Assembly (NCBI GenBank): GCA_905210415.1
Contig: CAJLWM010000005.1
Coordinates: 1-64,000, forward strand
Direction of reading: 5' to 3'
DNA: 64,000 nucleotides
DNA from: an uncultured Prevotellaceae bacterium
GTDB lineage: Bacteria; Bacteroidota; Bacteroidia; Bacteroidales; Muribaculaceae
The position numbers were made by a program, and so were the translations under genes. Within the stretch, counting starts at the first letter, position 1, and every line of letters begins with the position of its first letter. The notes under the pieces are model-generated. The model did no database searches. It saw only the letters and a program-made list of their open reading frames with translations, and was not told the origin of the DNA. Of this stretch, positions 47,889-57,542 are shown piece after piece.

Positions 47889-50800
47889 TTACATCTTCAC
47901 GAATTGCTTCTTAACAACTCCGTTTGCAGTGTTCACTTGCACCACATATACGCCGCTTGCAAGGTCGCTCACGTCGATTGTGCCGTCTTCCAATTGATAG
48001 TTGCCCACCATTTGTCCGCTTACCGAGTAAACCACAACATTTGCACTTGTAGCACCATCAATGTGAAGAACGTCAACTGTAGGCACAGGATAGATGTTCA
48101 CTCCGCCCATTTCCACGTCCTTAATGCCTGATGGCTTAGAAGCGCCAAGATTGTCGAATGCCACGTAGCTTGGCACGCCTGATTGGCTTGCAGCCACACT
48201 CACATTAATCTTAGTGACAGCGCCGAGTGTGCTAAGGTCAACCCACTTCCAATCCTTCACGATGTAGTGGTCAGCCTCAGTTTCCGATCTGTAGTCAGCA
48301 AGATAATATTCAACTGTCTTAGTGGCGTTGTTTGCGTCGAAGCCTGTGAATACCACCTTGTAGTAGTCACCTGTCTTGAATGCCTTGGTGTAGCCATCAC
48401 CCTTCTCCATGCTGCTAACAGCATATGGAGTGTTGGTAACATACACACCGCTGATGATTTCGCCATCAACGTTGTTGGTCACTTCAATTCTTGGAGTTAC
48501 GCCATAGTATTCGCCCATGTAGTATGACACTGCATAGCCGTCGCTGCCATCTACGCCACCACCCACGATATTGCGATATTGATCGCTAAGCGCGGTGAAT
48601 GTGTTTTGCTTGCTGTTGGCATATGCAAAGCCACTCCATGAATCCCAAGAAGTATTCTTGTTGTTGATAAATGCAAACGAACCGCTATAGAAGGTGTTGT
48701 CGCCATCACCGTCGCCGTTCCAATAAGATTCGGTGTTCAAATAGTTGTCGTCGAATGTTGCATTCACCATAGCGCCAGAAACGTATACTGCAGTCTTAGC
48801 CTTGAGCCATTGTCCATCCTTGCTTGTAACCTTAACGGTATACTGGCTTGTGTGTGATGGAGTGACAGTGAGCTTAGCGTCTGTGCCAATCACCTCGTTC
48901 ATCTGGTTGCGCCACTCATAAGTGTAAGGAGCGTCGCCGCCATCTACAGTTGGTTCGATTGTGCAGCTTGCGCCAGCATCAATCATGTCATATATGCTTG
49001 TCAATTCAAGCGTAAGAGCAGGAATATCGCGAGCAGTAGTGATTTCTGCAGATGCCACTACAGCCGATTGCACATCGAGTGCACTTACCACCATGAAGTA
49101 TGCCTTATAAGCAGTGCTTTCGGTGAGCGAATTGAATGTAGAAGACACCTCGGTGTTTTCAGTGCATTCCACAGCCTTCACTGCGAGCAATTCTTCTGCT
49201 GTAGGAGCAGCCTCTTCGCTCTTGACAAGTTTAGCGTAAAGTTTGCCACCAACGGTCCACTTAGTCTTAACATTGATAGATTCCTTAGTTACCAAGCCAG
49301 CCACTGGATAGCCCTCAACAATCTCAGGTGTTTCCACCTTGATTTCCTCAAATTCATAAGCACCGATTGTTGGAGCAGTAGTGCTACGTGCCTTGCCTCT
49401 AAAGTCTACTGTGACATCGGCCATTGGTTGAGCCTTCTGCATATTGCCGGCAGAATTGAGACGTAGGTCGGTTTCACTCAAGAAATCAGCCTTCTCAACG
49501 AAACTTGTAGCATCGCCTGTGAGCGTAACATATTCCTCAAGATTAGCAGCCATATCCTTAACGAGAGCGCCCGATGCGAAGTAATATGCATTGTTTTTGA
49601 ATGTGATACCCTTCACATAGTCTTTTTCGTTGAAATACAACGCACCCTTACCGCTATTGCAATCGCTTTGCAACAAGTTGTTTGCAATAGTCACGTTTGT
49701 GAGATCCAAATACTTCGCAGAACCACCGATAAAGAATGCATATCCAGCGTTACCACTCACTCTCGCCGTGTTGTAAAGAAGCTTGATGTTCTTACATTCC
49801 ACAGAGATGTAGAGCGCCGAAGTCATATCGGTTGGAGAACTTACAATAGATATCACATTGTTGTATACCATTGCTGGCTCAGCCTGGGTGCCGAAGCATT
49901 CACGCAAATAAATGCCATTGCTATAGTATGGTTGGCTATTGTAGACATAATTGTTCTTAACGATAAACTTGCCTACACAACGATACAAGTCAAAACCTGC
50001 ATAGCTTGTCTTTTCGGTCTTGGTAGAAATCACGCGGTTGCCTTCGATAAGAGCATCGGCCTCAGAAACCACATACACACCCTTAGAACCAGCGTCGGTG
50101 ATAGTGTTGTTTCTCACTACCAATCCACGCTCTTTTGTGAGCGAAACAAAGTTGGTTCCGCCCAAATAAAGTGCTATATATCCACCCTCAAGCGAGCAGT
50201 CTTCGATGGTCATATAGTCGTTGTTCTTGCCTTCTTCATTGATTGATTCAGCCTGAACAAGGTTGATGCCCTTATAACCTGTCTTCACGGTTTCGGCCTT
50301 CACCACGCAGTTCTTCAAAGTGAAGTGACGGCTTTGATTGTAGACTTGCATTGCCATTGGATAAGACTGGCTTTCTGGGATAAGGCTAAGAGCCTCTACG
50401 GTTACATATGGAGTGTTTTCCACAGCAAACATACCCAATTTGTGAACACCATAAGCAGGTTCGCTATAGCCACCACCTGTGATGATCACACCATCGCGGT
50501 TGCCAGACTTCGAAACGAACTTGATAGGATGTTCTTCGCTTGTGCCTTCAACGTTCTTCACATAGATGTTTTCTCTGTATGTGCCATCTTCAATCTTAAA
50601 TGTCACAGCACCTTCCACGCCGTCGCCAAGAGCAGCCACAGCCTGTTCAAATGTAGCATAGTCGGCATCAGATGAAGCACCGATAGTATATTCACCCTTG
50701 AAACCTTGCTTGATTGTGCGAGAAGCAGCTTCTGAAGTAATCTTTTCAGCTTCTACCTCAGCACCATTCACGGTGAGCGATACGAGTTTCGCAACCACCA

Positions 50801-53800
50801 CGTTGCCAGCGGCAGCGTCGGCCTTCAAGTCAACAGCAAACCAGAAGAAGTTGTCGCCAATATCTGCGATTTTGAGAGGCTCTGCAAGAGTGAACTCAAC
50901 CTCACCGCCACTGCTGATTTCTGTGGTTGAAGCCAATAAATTGTCGCGTAAGAAGTTGTTGGCGGCTGAAGTATAATACAAGCTTGCCTTAGTGATATCT
51001 TCTACGGCAGTAGTACCGGTTGTGACAAACTTAAATGAGTTTACGGTCATTGGATCCTTGTCACCAGCAACCACCACATTTGCCTTCACCAATTCGGCAC
51101 CAGCAATGCCACGCACCACGTTGCCCCTTTCAGTAGCAGCACCTGCAGTCACAGATGTAACGTTGAATGATTGCTTCTTGCGTACATCAATTTCAAGTTC
51201 AAAACCATCGAGCAGTGTTGAAGCGGTCTCTACTCTGATTGTCAAAGATCCGTCTTCCGCCTTTGAAGCAAGATTCACAGGACCATTTGTAGTACCAAAA
51301 TATGTCTTAGTGCCAAGAAGGTTATCGGCATTCACTTCGCGACCGCTATAGATATACATCTTAGATGCGCCCATAGCAAATTGCTTAGCATTTACAGTCA
51401 CTACAGCATCTTCCTCTTCAGGAACAAATGTTATAGTACCCTTGAAGTTCTTTGTGAACTTATCGTCAGGACCACCATCGTCGTAGAGCAACATCGGACG
51501 CTTCACCACATAGACACCGTTGTCGCCCGACTTCATATTCATCATATTCTTAATAGTGCGAGAGCCTTCTGGGTCACCATTAGCAACATTGGTTTCACCC
51601 ATATCGGTAGTGAGCAATGTCAACTTAGCGTCGATTGAATCGCCGCTGATAGCGTTTTCTTTGACGTCAGCCATCACCCAGAGGTAATTGTTTTCGCTAC
51701 GCAATGTCAACTCGCCATTCACAGTGATTTTGCCATCGCCAAGCTCAGTTACGCTACCATAAGTAGTGGTAGCCTTCTCAAAATCGTTGTCGCCACCAGA
51801 GCTCAAGATTGTAATCTTATCCAACGACTTTTGAGTATCCTTGAGGTCGAGGCTGATCGACTTCAACACACGTTTGGTGAGTGTACCTTCGGTCTTAACC
51901 CTTACGCCAAGGAGCACTTCATTCTTAGCGCCCGGAGTAACAGCCTTAACGCTTGGATGAGTTGCTTCAACTTCCTCGATAGTCATATCGTGGCTCTTAT
52001 ACTGCGTTACGTCGGCTTCCCAACCAGTAGCAGCATAGTAGCTTGATGTTGTGCTTGGGTTGAACTTGATTGTCATTGAGCCGTCGTCGGCATCAGAATA
52101 GAGTTTCTTGCCGGGGCCTTTCTTAGATTCGTCGAACGACGAAAGTTTCCACAACAACTTGTCGGCAGCTGTGGTCTTTCCGCTATACACTTCAAATACA
52201 GCGTGTGTGCCGTAAGAAGCCGAAGAAGAATATTCTACGTCAAATTTCGAGAATTCGATTGCTGCCACGTGTCCAGCCTCAGTTGGGGTGAACGTTACGA
52301 TATAATCGGCATTCTCATATTCATATTTGCTTGGATACAACTTGCTCTTGGTGTCGGTGAACTTCCAGTCGCCATACATCTTGTGAGAGTGGCTACCCTT
52401 TGTAGCATGGCAAACATTTTCTACAGTGCGTACGGCCGACACTGCCTCAGCAGGAGTCTTTGCTTCAGCTGCAATAGTCATCGATTCAAAAACGAGGCCC
52501 AACTTATTGCCATTCATTGCTGTTTCAGCCACATCGGCAACAACAGCAAAATAGTTATTGCCCTCAGGAAGCGCCTTTTCGCCATTTACTACCACCTTGC
52601 CGTCGGCAACAGTAGCCTCACCAAACAAATTGGTAGTGGCAAATTCGTCTTTTTCACCAAGGTAATATACTTTCACCTTAGAGATCAACGAAGCATCAGT
52701 GCCATCAGCCACTTTCAAGTTTACAGCCGAAACCTTCAAAGGATTAGAAACGTTGTCGGTCACAGCATTCACTGTAAACATTTGCTGATTTTCATCGCCG
52801 GCTGCCACATTTGCACCCTCAGCAGCAGTAACATTGAAGCTTGCCAACTTCATATCGCCAGGAACGAATTGCGAAACAATTGCTTCCCAACCCTGAGCAG
52901 GCACGCCAGTGGTGCTTACCAATGTTACGGTAAGAGCGCCATCGTCAGCTGTAGATTTCACCACTTTTGCCTCTTTGAGCAAAGTGCAGAGCAGATTTTT
53001 CTCAACGGCTTCCTTGCCATTGTAGATTTTCAAAACATCGTTCAAGCCTGTTGACGAAGTGTTGAAAATCGCCAACTTAGTGAAGTCAATCTTCACCTTT
53101 TTACCAGAAGTTGCTGGCACGAATGTAATAGTACCAGTGAATTTTGATGAGATTTTTCCATCAATACCACCGTCGTCGTAGAACTTAGCATCTTCGTCGA
53201 TAGTGAATGTAGTGGCTTGCGATGGCATAAGAATCACATTGTCTACAGCCACAGCCGAGCCTGTTTCGGTCAGAGGAGTGCGTGCTTCACCAGCCACCTT
53301 CACCGAAGCAAGCTTCAACGAAGGTATTTCGCCTGATGCATCAGGGAGAACGTCGGCAACAACAAAGAAGTTGTTGTCCTTGCTGCTCAGTGTATAGTCT
53401 TTCACACTTAGTTTGTCGCCCACGGTTGCAGCAGTAGCCACGAGATTGTCGTCAGACACCTTCTTGCTATAGAGGCGAATGTTTTTCACTTGCGTTGAGC
53501 CAACCAGTGCGCCGCAATCGATAGTGAGATCGTTGAGCGTAAGCGCTTCTTGCGAGCCATCAGTCACCACGTTCGCTCCAAAGATAGTCACATCCTTTGC
53601 ACCACGTGTCACAGGATTGAGACCTTCAATCACGCCAGCGCTAACAAATTCCATTGGCTTTGGAGAAGAGCTTGAGATTGTAGCCTTCCAACCCTTGCAA
53701 TTGTTTGCACTGCCTTTACAGTAATAAAGCACGGATAGTTGTCCGGATGTGGCGGTATACGTCAATCCAGCTGTGCTTCCACTCACTTCCGCTAAATAGT

Positions 53801-54122
53801 CATCTTTGATTTTTGATGAATACGAGGCAAACTCGGCATCACCATCATAGATGTAAAGTTTAGCAGCACCTTGCAAATCAAGTTCATCGAATGTGATTGT
53901 CAATTGTTCGCCCGCATTTTTAGGCACGAAGCGCACATAACCAGCAAAATACGTTGGAGCAACACCAGTTGGGCCACCCATGTCGTAGAATGTCAGTTCT
54001 GAATCAACAACCTTTTCTCCGATGAAGCCGTCTTTCTTCGGCATTGTATAGTCTTCTGCCATTGCCGCAAAACTGAGGCACATCATGCAGACTACCAACA
54101 ATAGATGTAAAATTCTTTTCAT
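47889..54122 (-). CDS. Giant T9SS-type surface protein downstream of a cobalamin riboswitch
   Basis: A 2077-residue exported protein (signal peptide MKRILHLLLVVCMMCLSFAAMA). Four CUB-like domains with DDGG/DMGG and GTITFVP-type blocks start near 24, 305, 575 and 870. They alternate with beta domains resembling the sialidase N-terminal module (NNYFAVVADV-type ends). A right-handed beta-helix follows (about 1145-1575), then FN3-like (1590-1695) and Ig/PKD-like (1700-1780) domains. A DUF4465-like domain (about 1783-1990, ATFDDNYLNTESYWNG) and a type IX sorting tail (about 2010-2077, YPVPTVDVLHIDG to KKQFVKM) end it. I expect it on the cell surface. The riboswitch suggests a link to corrinoid capture or use; I recall DUF4465 proteins in Bacteroides corrinoid loci. 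No catalytic site is seen. Confidence 0.9.
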   Translation of the reverse strand: MKRILHLLLVVCMMCLSFAAMAEDYTMPKKDGFIGEKVVDSELTFYDMGGPTGVAPTYFAGYVRFVPKNAGEQLTITFDELDLQGAAKLYIYDGDAEFASYSSKIKDDYLAEVSGSTAGLTYTATSGQLSVLYYCKGSANNCKGWKATISSSSPKPMEFVSAGVIEGLNPVTRGAKDVTIFGANVVTDGSQEALTLNDLTIDCGALVGSTQVKNIRLYSKKVSDDNLVATAATVGDKLSVKDYTLSSKDNNFFVVADVLPDASGEIPSLKLASVKVAGEARTPLTETGSAVAVDNVILMPSQATTFTIDEDAKFYDDGGIDGKISSKFTGTITFVPATSGKKVKIDFTKLAIFNTSSTGLNDVLKIYNGKEAVEKNLLCTLLKEAKVVKSTADDGALTVTLVSTTGVPAQGWEAIVSQFVPGDMKLASFNVTAAEGANVAAGDENQQMFTVNAVTDNVSNPLKVSAVNLKVADGTDASLISKVKVYYLGEKDEFATTNLFGEATVADGKVVVNGEKALPEGNNYFAVVADVAETAMNGNKLGLVFESMTIAAEAKTPAEAVSAVRTVENVCHATKGSHSHKMYGDWKFTDTKSKLYPSKYEYENADYIVTFTPTEAGHVAAIEFSKFDVEYSSSASYGTHAVFEVYSGKTTAADKLLWKLSSFDESKKGPGKKLYSDADDGSMTIKFNPSTTSSYYAATGWEADVTQYKSHDMTIEEVEATHPSVKAVTPGAKNEVLLGVRVKTEGTLTKRVLKSISLDLKDTQKSLDKITILSSGGDNDFEKATTTYGSVTELGDGKITVNGELTLRSENNYLWVMADVKENAISGDSIDAKLTLLTTDMGETNVANGDPEGSRTIKNMMNMKSGDNGVYVVKRPMLLYDDGGPDDKFTKNFKGTITFVPEEEDAVVTVNAKQFAMGASKMYIYSGREVNADNLLGTKTYFGTTNGPVNLASKAEDGSLTIRVETASTLLDGFELEIDVRKKQSFNVTSVTAGAATERGNVVRGIAGAELVKANVVVAGDKDPMTVNSFKFVTTGTTAVEDITKASLYYTSAANNFLRDNLLASTTEISSGGEVEFTLAEPLKIADIGDNFFWFAVDLKADAAAGNVVVAKLVSLTVNGAEVEAEKITSEAASRTIKQGFKGEYTIGASSDADYATFEQAVAALGDGVEGAVTFKIEDGTYRENIYVKNVEGTSEEHPIKFVSKSGNRDGVIITGGGYSEPAYGVHKLGMFAVENTPYVTVEALSLIPESQSYPMAMQVYNQSRHFTLKNCVVKAETVKTGYKGINLVQAESINEEGKNNDYMTIEDCSLEGGYIALYLGGTNFVSLTKERGLVVRNNTITDAGSKGVYVVSEADALIEGNRVISTKTEKTSYAGFDLYRCVGKFIVKNNYVYNSQPYYSNGIYLRECFGTQAEPAMVYNNVISIVSSPTDMTSALYISVECKNIKLLYNTARVSGNAGYAFFIGGSAKYLDLTNVTIANNLLQSDCNSGKGALYFNEKDYVKGITFKNNAYYFASGALVKDMAANLEEYVTLTGDATSFVEKADFLSETDLRLNSAGNMQKAQPMADVTVDFRGKARSTTAPTIGAYEFEEIKVETPEIVEGYPVAGLVTKESINVKTKWTVGGKLYAKLVKSEEAAPTAEELLAVKAVECTENTEVSSTFNSLTESTAYKAYFMVVSALDVQSAVVASAEITTARDIPALTLELTSIYDMIDAGASCTIEPTVDGGDAPYTYEWRNQMNEVIGTDAKLTVTPSHTSQYTVKVTSKDGQWLKAKTAVYVSGAMVNATFDDNYLNTESYWNGDGDGDNTFYSGSFAFINNKNTSWDSWSGFAYANSKQNTFTALSDQYRNIVGGGVDGSDGYAVSYYMGEYYGVTPRIEVTNNVDGEIISGVYVTNTPYAVSSMEKGDGYTKAFKTGDYYKVVFTGFDANNATKTVEYYLADYRSETEADHYIVKDWKWVDLSTLGAVTKINVSVAASQSGVPSYVAFDNLGASKPSGIKDVEMGGVNIYPVPTVDVLHIDGATSANVVVYSVSGQMVGNYQLEDGTIDVSDLASGVYVVQVNTANGVVKKQFVKM

Positions 54123-54339
54123 CTTTCTGTTAATTAAGTTAATAAATTAGTTATAAAATATTTGTTTTAATTGTTTACAACATATTTTATCGACTACTTT
54201 TCCGCTTAATCAACAGCAGAGATGCACTGAATACGTGTCAACTTCCACGCCTTTACGCTAAAAGCCTTTGTGAAAATCAATCAGAAAACCATATAACAGG
54301 CAGCCGCCCCATTCCTCGAGGGCAAAAGCAGTCCAATAC

Positions 54340-54541
54340 ACCATTGGCAGGTCTTCTGACTTTGCTCAGCCTTATTGTTTCGGTACCTTCCCACCGCCTT
54401 TATAGATAGGCGACAGTGGCTTCCATGCCAAAACAGGCTTTTTTCATTTACGGAGCATCACAGCAGCGGGTCTGTTCGGGTTTTTCACCTCGATTCCCTT
54501 TTCAGCAACATGGGTTGGATTCCCCACGTATGCCACCAAAG
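54340..54541 (-). ncRNA. Cobalamin riboswitch
   Basis: Read on the minus strand, the conserved blocks come in order: GGTGAAAAACCCG with CCCGCTGCTGTGA (54458-54470), GCCACTGT (54413-54420), GGGAAGG (54386-54392) and the B12 box AGTCAGAAGACCTGCC (54345-54360). This is the adenosylcobalamin/cobalamin riboswitch pattern. It normally shuts off expression when B12 is plentiful. It lies about 220 bases before the giant surface protein, on its strand. In the rest of that leader (54123-54339) I find no -7 box and no T-tailed terminator, so control may be at translation. Confidence 0.93.
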
Positions 54542-54555
54542 TGCTTATATACGTT

Positions 54556-54616
54556 AACCCAATTCGGGCATTAGGGCTTGATTACTACATCTACAGTCTA
54601 ATGCCCGATTTGGGTT
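54556..54616. repeat. Inverted repeat hairpin ahead of the cobalamin riboswitch
   Basis: Arms AACCCAATTCGGGCATTAG (54556-54574) and CTAATGCCCGATTTGGGTT (54598-54616) pair over 19 bases with one mismatch. The arm, and six further bases, match the element at 41330. It lies between the predicted transcription start and the riboswitch aptamer. Confidence 0.75.
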
Positions 54617-54619
54617 TAG

Positions 54620-54627
54620 CAAAGATA
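54620..54627 (-). promoter_or_regulatory. -7 box for the riboswitch transcript
   Basis: Minus-strand TATCTTTG is a perfect -7 box. A T-run ending in TTTTTTG at 54650 lies 22 bases upstream as a loose -33. Transcription would start within the hairpin repeat. Confidence 0.5.
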
Positions 54628-54650
54628 CTAACATTTTTCCAATATACAGC

Positions 54651-54686
54651 AAAAAAGGCAGGAGCAAATAAAAATTCACCCCTGCC
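54651..54686 (-). terminator. Terminator of the argS-BI-1 operon
   Basis: GGCAGGGG pairs with CTCCTGCC (one mismatch), then six T on the minus strand, about 30 bases after the stop at 54717. Confidence 0.78.
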
Positions 54687-54716
54687 AACCTTATTGTTGT
54701 AATTAGTCGTCTGTTT

Positions 54717-55421
54717 TTATTTACGATCGTTTCCGAAGAAGCGCAGCAAATATATGAACAAGTTCACAAAGTCGAGATACAATTCCAATGCGCCGATTGT
54801 GGCCAATCGCTTCACATCATCACCCTCGGCATGCGCTGCCGCAGCCTTAATCTTCTGAGTATCCCACGCGGTGAGGCCAATAAACACAAGCACACCCACA
54901 AAGCTGATTAGCCACTCCATTGGTTGACTCTTAAGGAAGATATTCACCACCGAGCAAATAATCAAGCCTAAGAACCCCATTATAAGCAATGATCCCATCT
55001 TCGACAAATCGTTGCTCGTGAAATATCCATACACGCTCATTGCGCCAAACACGCCGGCTGTGATAAAGAATGTGTTGGCAATCGACGTTGCTGTATAAAC
55101 AAGCAATATCGAGGCAAACACCACGCCCGTAAGTACGCTATACAGATAAAAGAGCAATGATGCTGTGATGGTACTCATCTTTTGCAAGCGACCCAAAAGC
55201 GAAATCACCACTATAACTTGTGAAATCAGCAAACCCACAAATACCATCGGCTTACCGTAGATCAACATCAGCAAAGTCTCGTTTGACGTAACATACATTG
55301 ATGTCACGGCTGTAACGAGCATAGCAAGCAGCATCTTCACATACACAAGACGCATCACCTTGTTGACGTTTGTGGCAACTTTCTCCACAGAAGAAACGCC
55401 ATAACCATAATCTTCGTTCAT
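54717..55421 (-). CDS. Bax inhibitor-1/YccA family membrane protein
   Basis: A 234-residue protein with seven membrane helices. The end of the last helices, GVLVFIGLTAWDTQKIKAAA and ALELYLDFVNLFIYLLRFFG, carries the conserved Asp residues of the UPF0005/BI-1 family, known as pH-sensitive calcium leak channels. Its N-terminus is cytoplasmic. It lies 28 bases after argS and has an unusually clear Shine-Dalgarno sequence (AAAGGAG) for this phylum. Confidence 0.94.
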   Translation of the reverse strand: MNEDYGYGVSSVEKVATNVNKVMRLVYVKMLLAMLVTAVTSMYVTSNETLLMLIYGKPMVFVGLLISQVIVVISLLGRLQKMSTITASLLFYLYSVLTGVVFASILLVYTATSIANTFFITAGVFGAMSVYGYFTSNDLSKMGSLLIMGFLGLIICSVVNIFLKSQPMEWLISFVGVLVFIGLTAWDTQKIKAAAAHAEGDDVKRLATIGALELYLDFVNLFIYLLRFFGNDRK

Positions 55422-55449
55422 GATATACTCCTTTCTTTAAATAATGTCA

Positions 55450-57303
55450 TTACATGCGTTGTGGCATCTCAATGCCAAGCAAACCAATACCGCGGCGAGC
55501 GATATCTGCCACTTGCTTTGACAATGCCAAGCGGAATGCGCGAACATCGGTTTTTTCCTCACCGAGGATCTTATAGTCGTGATAGAATTGGTTGTATTCC
55601 TTCACCAATTCATACACATAGTTGGCAATCAACGCTGGGCTATAAGTGCGACCTGCCTCGGCCACTGTCGATGGGAAATCGGCAAGACGTTGGATGAGCG
55701 CAATTTCCTTTTCATTTGGCTCTACTGCGCTGATGTCGGCAGTCAAATCAGCTGCATTAGCCTTGCGCAACAGCGACTGGATGCGAGCATAAGTGTATTG
55801 GATGAATGGACCAGTATTGCCATTGAAGTCAATTGATTCCTTAGGGTTGAACATCATGTTCTTGCGAGGGTCTACCTTGAGCAAGAAGTACTTCAACGCG
55901 CCAAGACCTACCACGCGAGCGATTTCGCACTTTTCAGCCTCAGTGAAGTCGGAAGTCTTACCCTTAGCGATGTTTTCCTGTTCGCGGGCATCGATAGTTT
56001 CCTTAGCTTGATTTACCATTTCATCCATCAAGTCGTCGGCATCCACCACAGTACCTTCGCGGCTCTTCATCTTACCTTCTGGCAATTCCACCATACCATA
56101 AGAGAAGTGTACGAGGTCCTTACCCCACTTAAAGCCAAGCTTATCGAGCAAGAGCGACAACACTTGGAAGTGGTAGTTTTGCTCGTTACCTACCACATAA
56201 ATCATCTTATCAATTGGATAGTCTTGATAGCGAAGCTTAGCAGTACCGATGTCTTGAGTCATATACACCGATGTGCCATCGCTACGCAGGAGCAACTTGT
56301 GGTCGAGACCATCGGCAGTGAGGTCAGCCCACACCGAATTGTCGTCCTTGCGATACATAATGCCCTTTTTAAGGCCTTCAAGCACCTTCTCCTTACCTTC
56401 AAGATAAGTGTTGCTCTCATAATATATCTTGTCGAAGTCAACACCCATACGCTTGTATGTTTCGTCGAATCCGGCATATACCCATTCGTTCATCATCTGC
56501 CAAGTAGCGCGCACTTCCTTATCGCCAGCTTCCCACTTCTTGAGCATTTCGCGAGCCTCTTGCATAAGAGGTGACTTAGCCTCAGCAGCAGCCTTGCGAG
56601 CTTCTTGAGTCTTTTCTTCGGTTTCTGCCACGATAGCGTTCACCTCTGGGTCGTTAGCGAGGATTTGCTTCACCTCATCCTTATAGTGCTTATCAAAGAG
56701 CACATAGAAATCGCCAATCAAGTGGTCGCCCTTCTTGCCGGCCTTTTCTGGAGTGATGCCATTGCCCCACTTCTGCCAAGCAAGCATCGACTTGCAGATG
56801 TGAATACCGCGGTCGTTCACGATATTGGTTTTCACCACCTTATAGCCATTAGCCTTCATGATTTCAGAGAGGCTATAGCCCAACAAATTGTTGCGCACGT
56901 GGCCCAAGTGAAGAGGCTTGTTGGTGTTTGGCGAAGAATATTCAATCATCACCAATTCACTATCCTCAGTTTCCTTCTTGAAACCATAGTCGGCATCACC
57001 AGCAATGTGGCTAAGCACCGAAGCCCAAAACGATGGCTTGATAACGATATTCAAGAAACCCTTGATAACGTTGAACGACTGAACAGCCTCGCAATTCTTC
57101 ACGAGGTATTCACCGATTTCTTGACCTGTAGCTTCTGGATTCTTGTGTGAAGCCTTCAAAAATGGAAATACAACCACTGTAAGGTTGCCTTCAAACTCTT
57201 TCTTTGTAGTTTGCAAAGTCACTTTCTCAGCAGCGAAATCAAGTCCGTACAACTCCTTCACCGCCTCAGATGTGGCTTGCATCAGTATATTGTCTATCGA
57301 CAT
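55450..57303 (-). CDS. argS: Arginyl-tRNA synthetase
   Basis: A 617-residue class I synthetase that charges tRNA-Arg. It has the additional N-terminal domain (about 1-110), then the HIGH-type motif SPNTNKPLHLGHVRNN (about 127-140), and KMSKS is replaced by GKMKSREGT. A C-terminal anticodon-binding domain ends LLGIEMPQRM, normal for the enzyme. It is the first gene of an operon with the BI-1 gene. Confidence 0.97.
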   Translation of the reverse strand: MSIDNILMQATSEAVKELYGLDFAAEKVTLQTTKKEFEGNLTVVVFPFLKASHKNPEATGQEIGEYLVKNCEAVQSFNVIKGFLNIVIKPSFWASVLSHIAGDADYGFKKETEDSELVMIEYSSPNTNKPLHLGHVRNNLLGYSLSEIMKANGYKVVKTNIVNDRGIHICKSMLAWQKWGNGITPEKAGKKGDHLIGDFYVLFDKHYKDEVKQILANDPEVNAIVAETEEKTQEARKAAAEAKSPLMQEAREMLKKWEAGDKEVRATWQMMNEWVYAGFDETYKRMGVDFDKIYYESNTYLEGKEKVLEGLKKGIMYRKDDNSVWADLTADGLDHKLLLRSDGTSVYMTQDIGTAKLRYQDYPIDKMIYVVGNEQNYHFQVLSLLLDKLGFKWGKDLVHFSYGMVELPEGKMKSREGTVVDADDLMDEMVNQAKETIDAREQENIAKGKTSDFTEAEKCEIARVVGLGALKYFLLKVDPRKNMMFNPKESIDFNGNTGPFIQYTYARIQSLLRKANAADLTADISAVEPNEKEIALIQRLADFPSTVAEAGRTYSPALIANYVYELVKEYNQFYHDYKILGEEKTDVRAFRLALSKQVADIARRGIGLLGIEMPQRM

Positions 57304-57339
57304 AATCTATTTTATTTAGTTGGTTACTCAATTAATTTG

Positions 57340-57370
57340 CAAAGATAGTGCAAATGAGGGAAATAAACAA
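57340..57370 (-). promoter_or_regulatory. argS promoter
   Basis: Minus-strand TATCTTTG (57340-57347) and TTG (57368-57370), 20 bases apart; the start codon is 37 bases downstream. Confidence 0.7.
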
Positions 57371-57515
57371 CTGAGCGAGCAGCGAGTGCAAAAAGCAGAG
57401 TTCTGCTATTTTGCCGAGTCGCGACCGAAGACGGCGAAGCCAGTTGAGCTTGCTCAAATTGACATTTCCGAATGCAGCCTATCTTATCTAACGATAGTGC
57501 AAATGAGGGAAATAT
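57344..57515. repeat. 22-base direct repeat, copies 150 bases apart
   Basis: GATAGTGCAAATGAGGGAAA plus two bases occurs at 57344-57365 and, identical, at 57494-57515. The first copy overlaps the argS -7 box; the second has a changed flank (TATCGTTA instead of TATCTTTG on the minus strand), so that copy is not a working promoter by sequence. Confidence 0.75.
57389..57407 (-). terminator. Weak terminator after the helicase-nuclease gene
   Basis: AGCAG-loop-CTGCT followed by TTTTT on the minus strand, about 140 bases after the stop at 57543. The stem is short. Confidence 0.35.
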
Positions 57516-57542
57516 GCAATCCGTTTTATCAAAGCAGCCACG

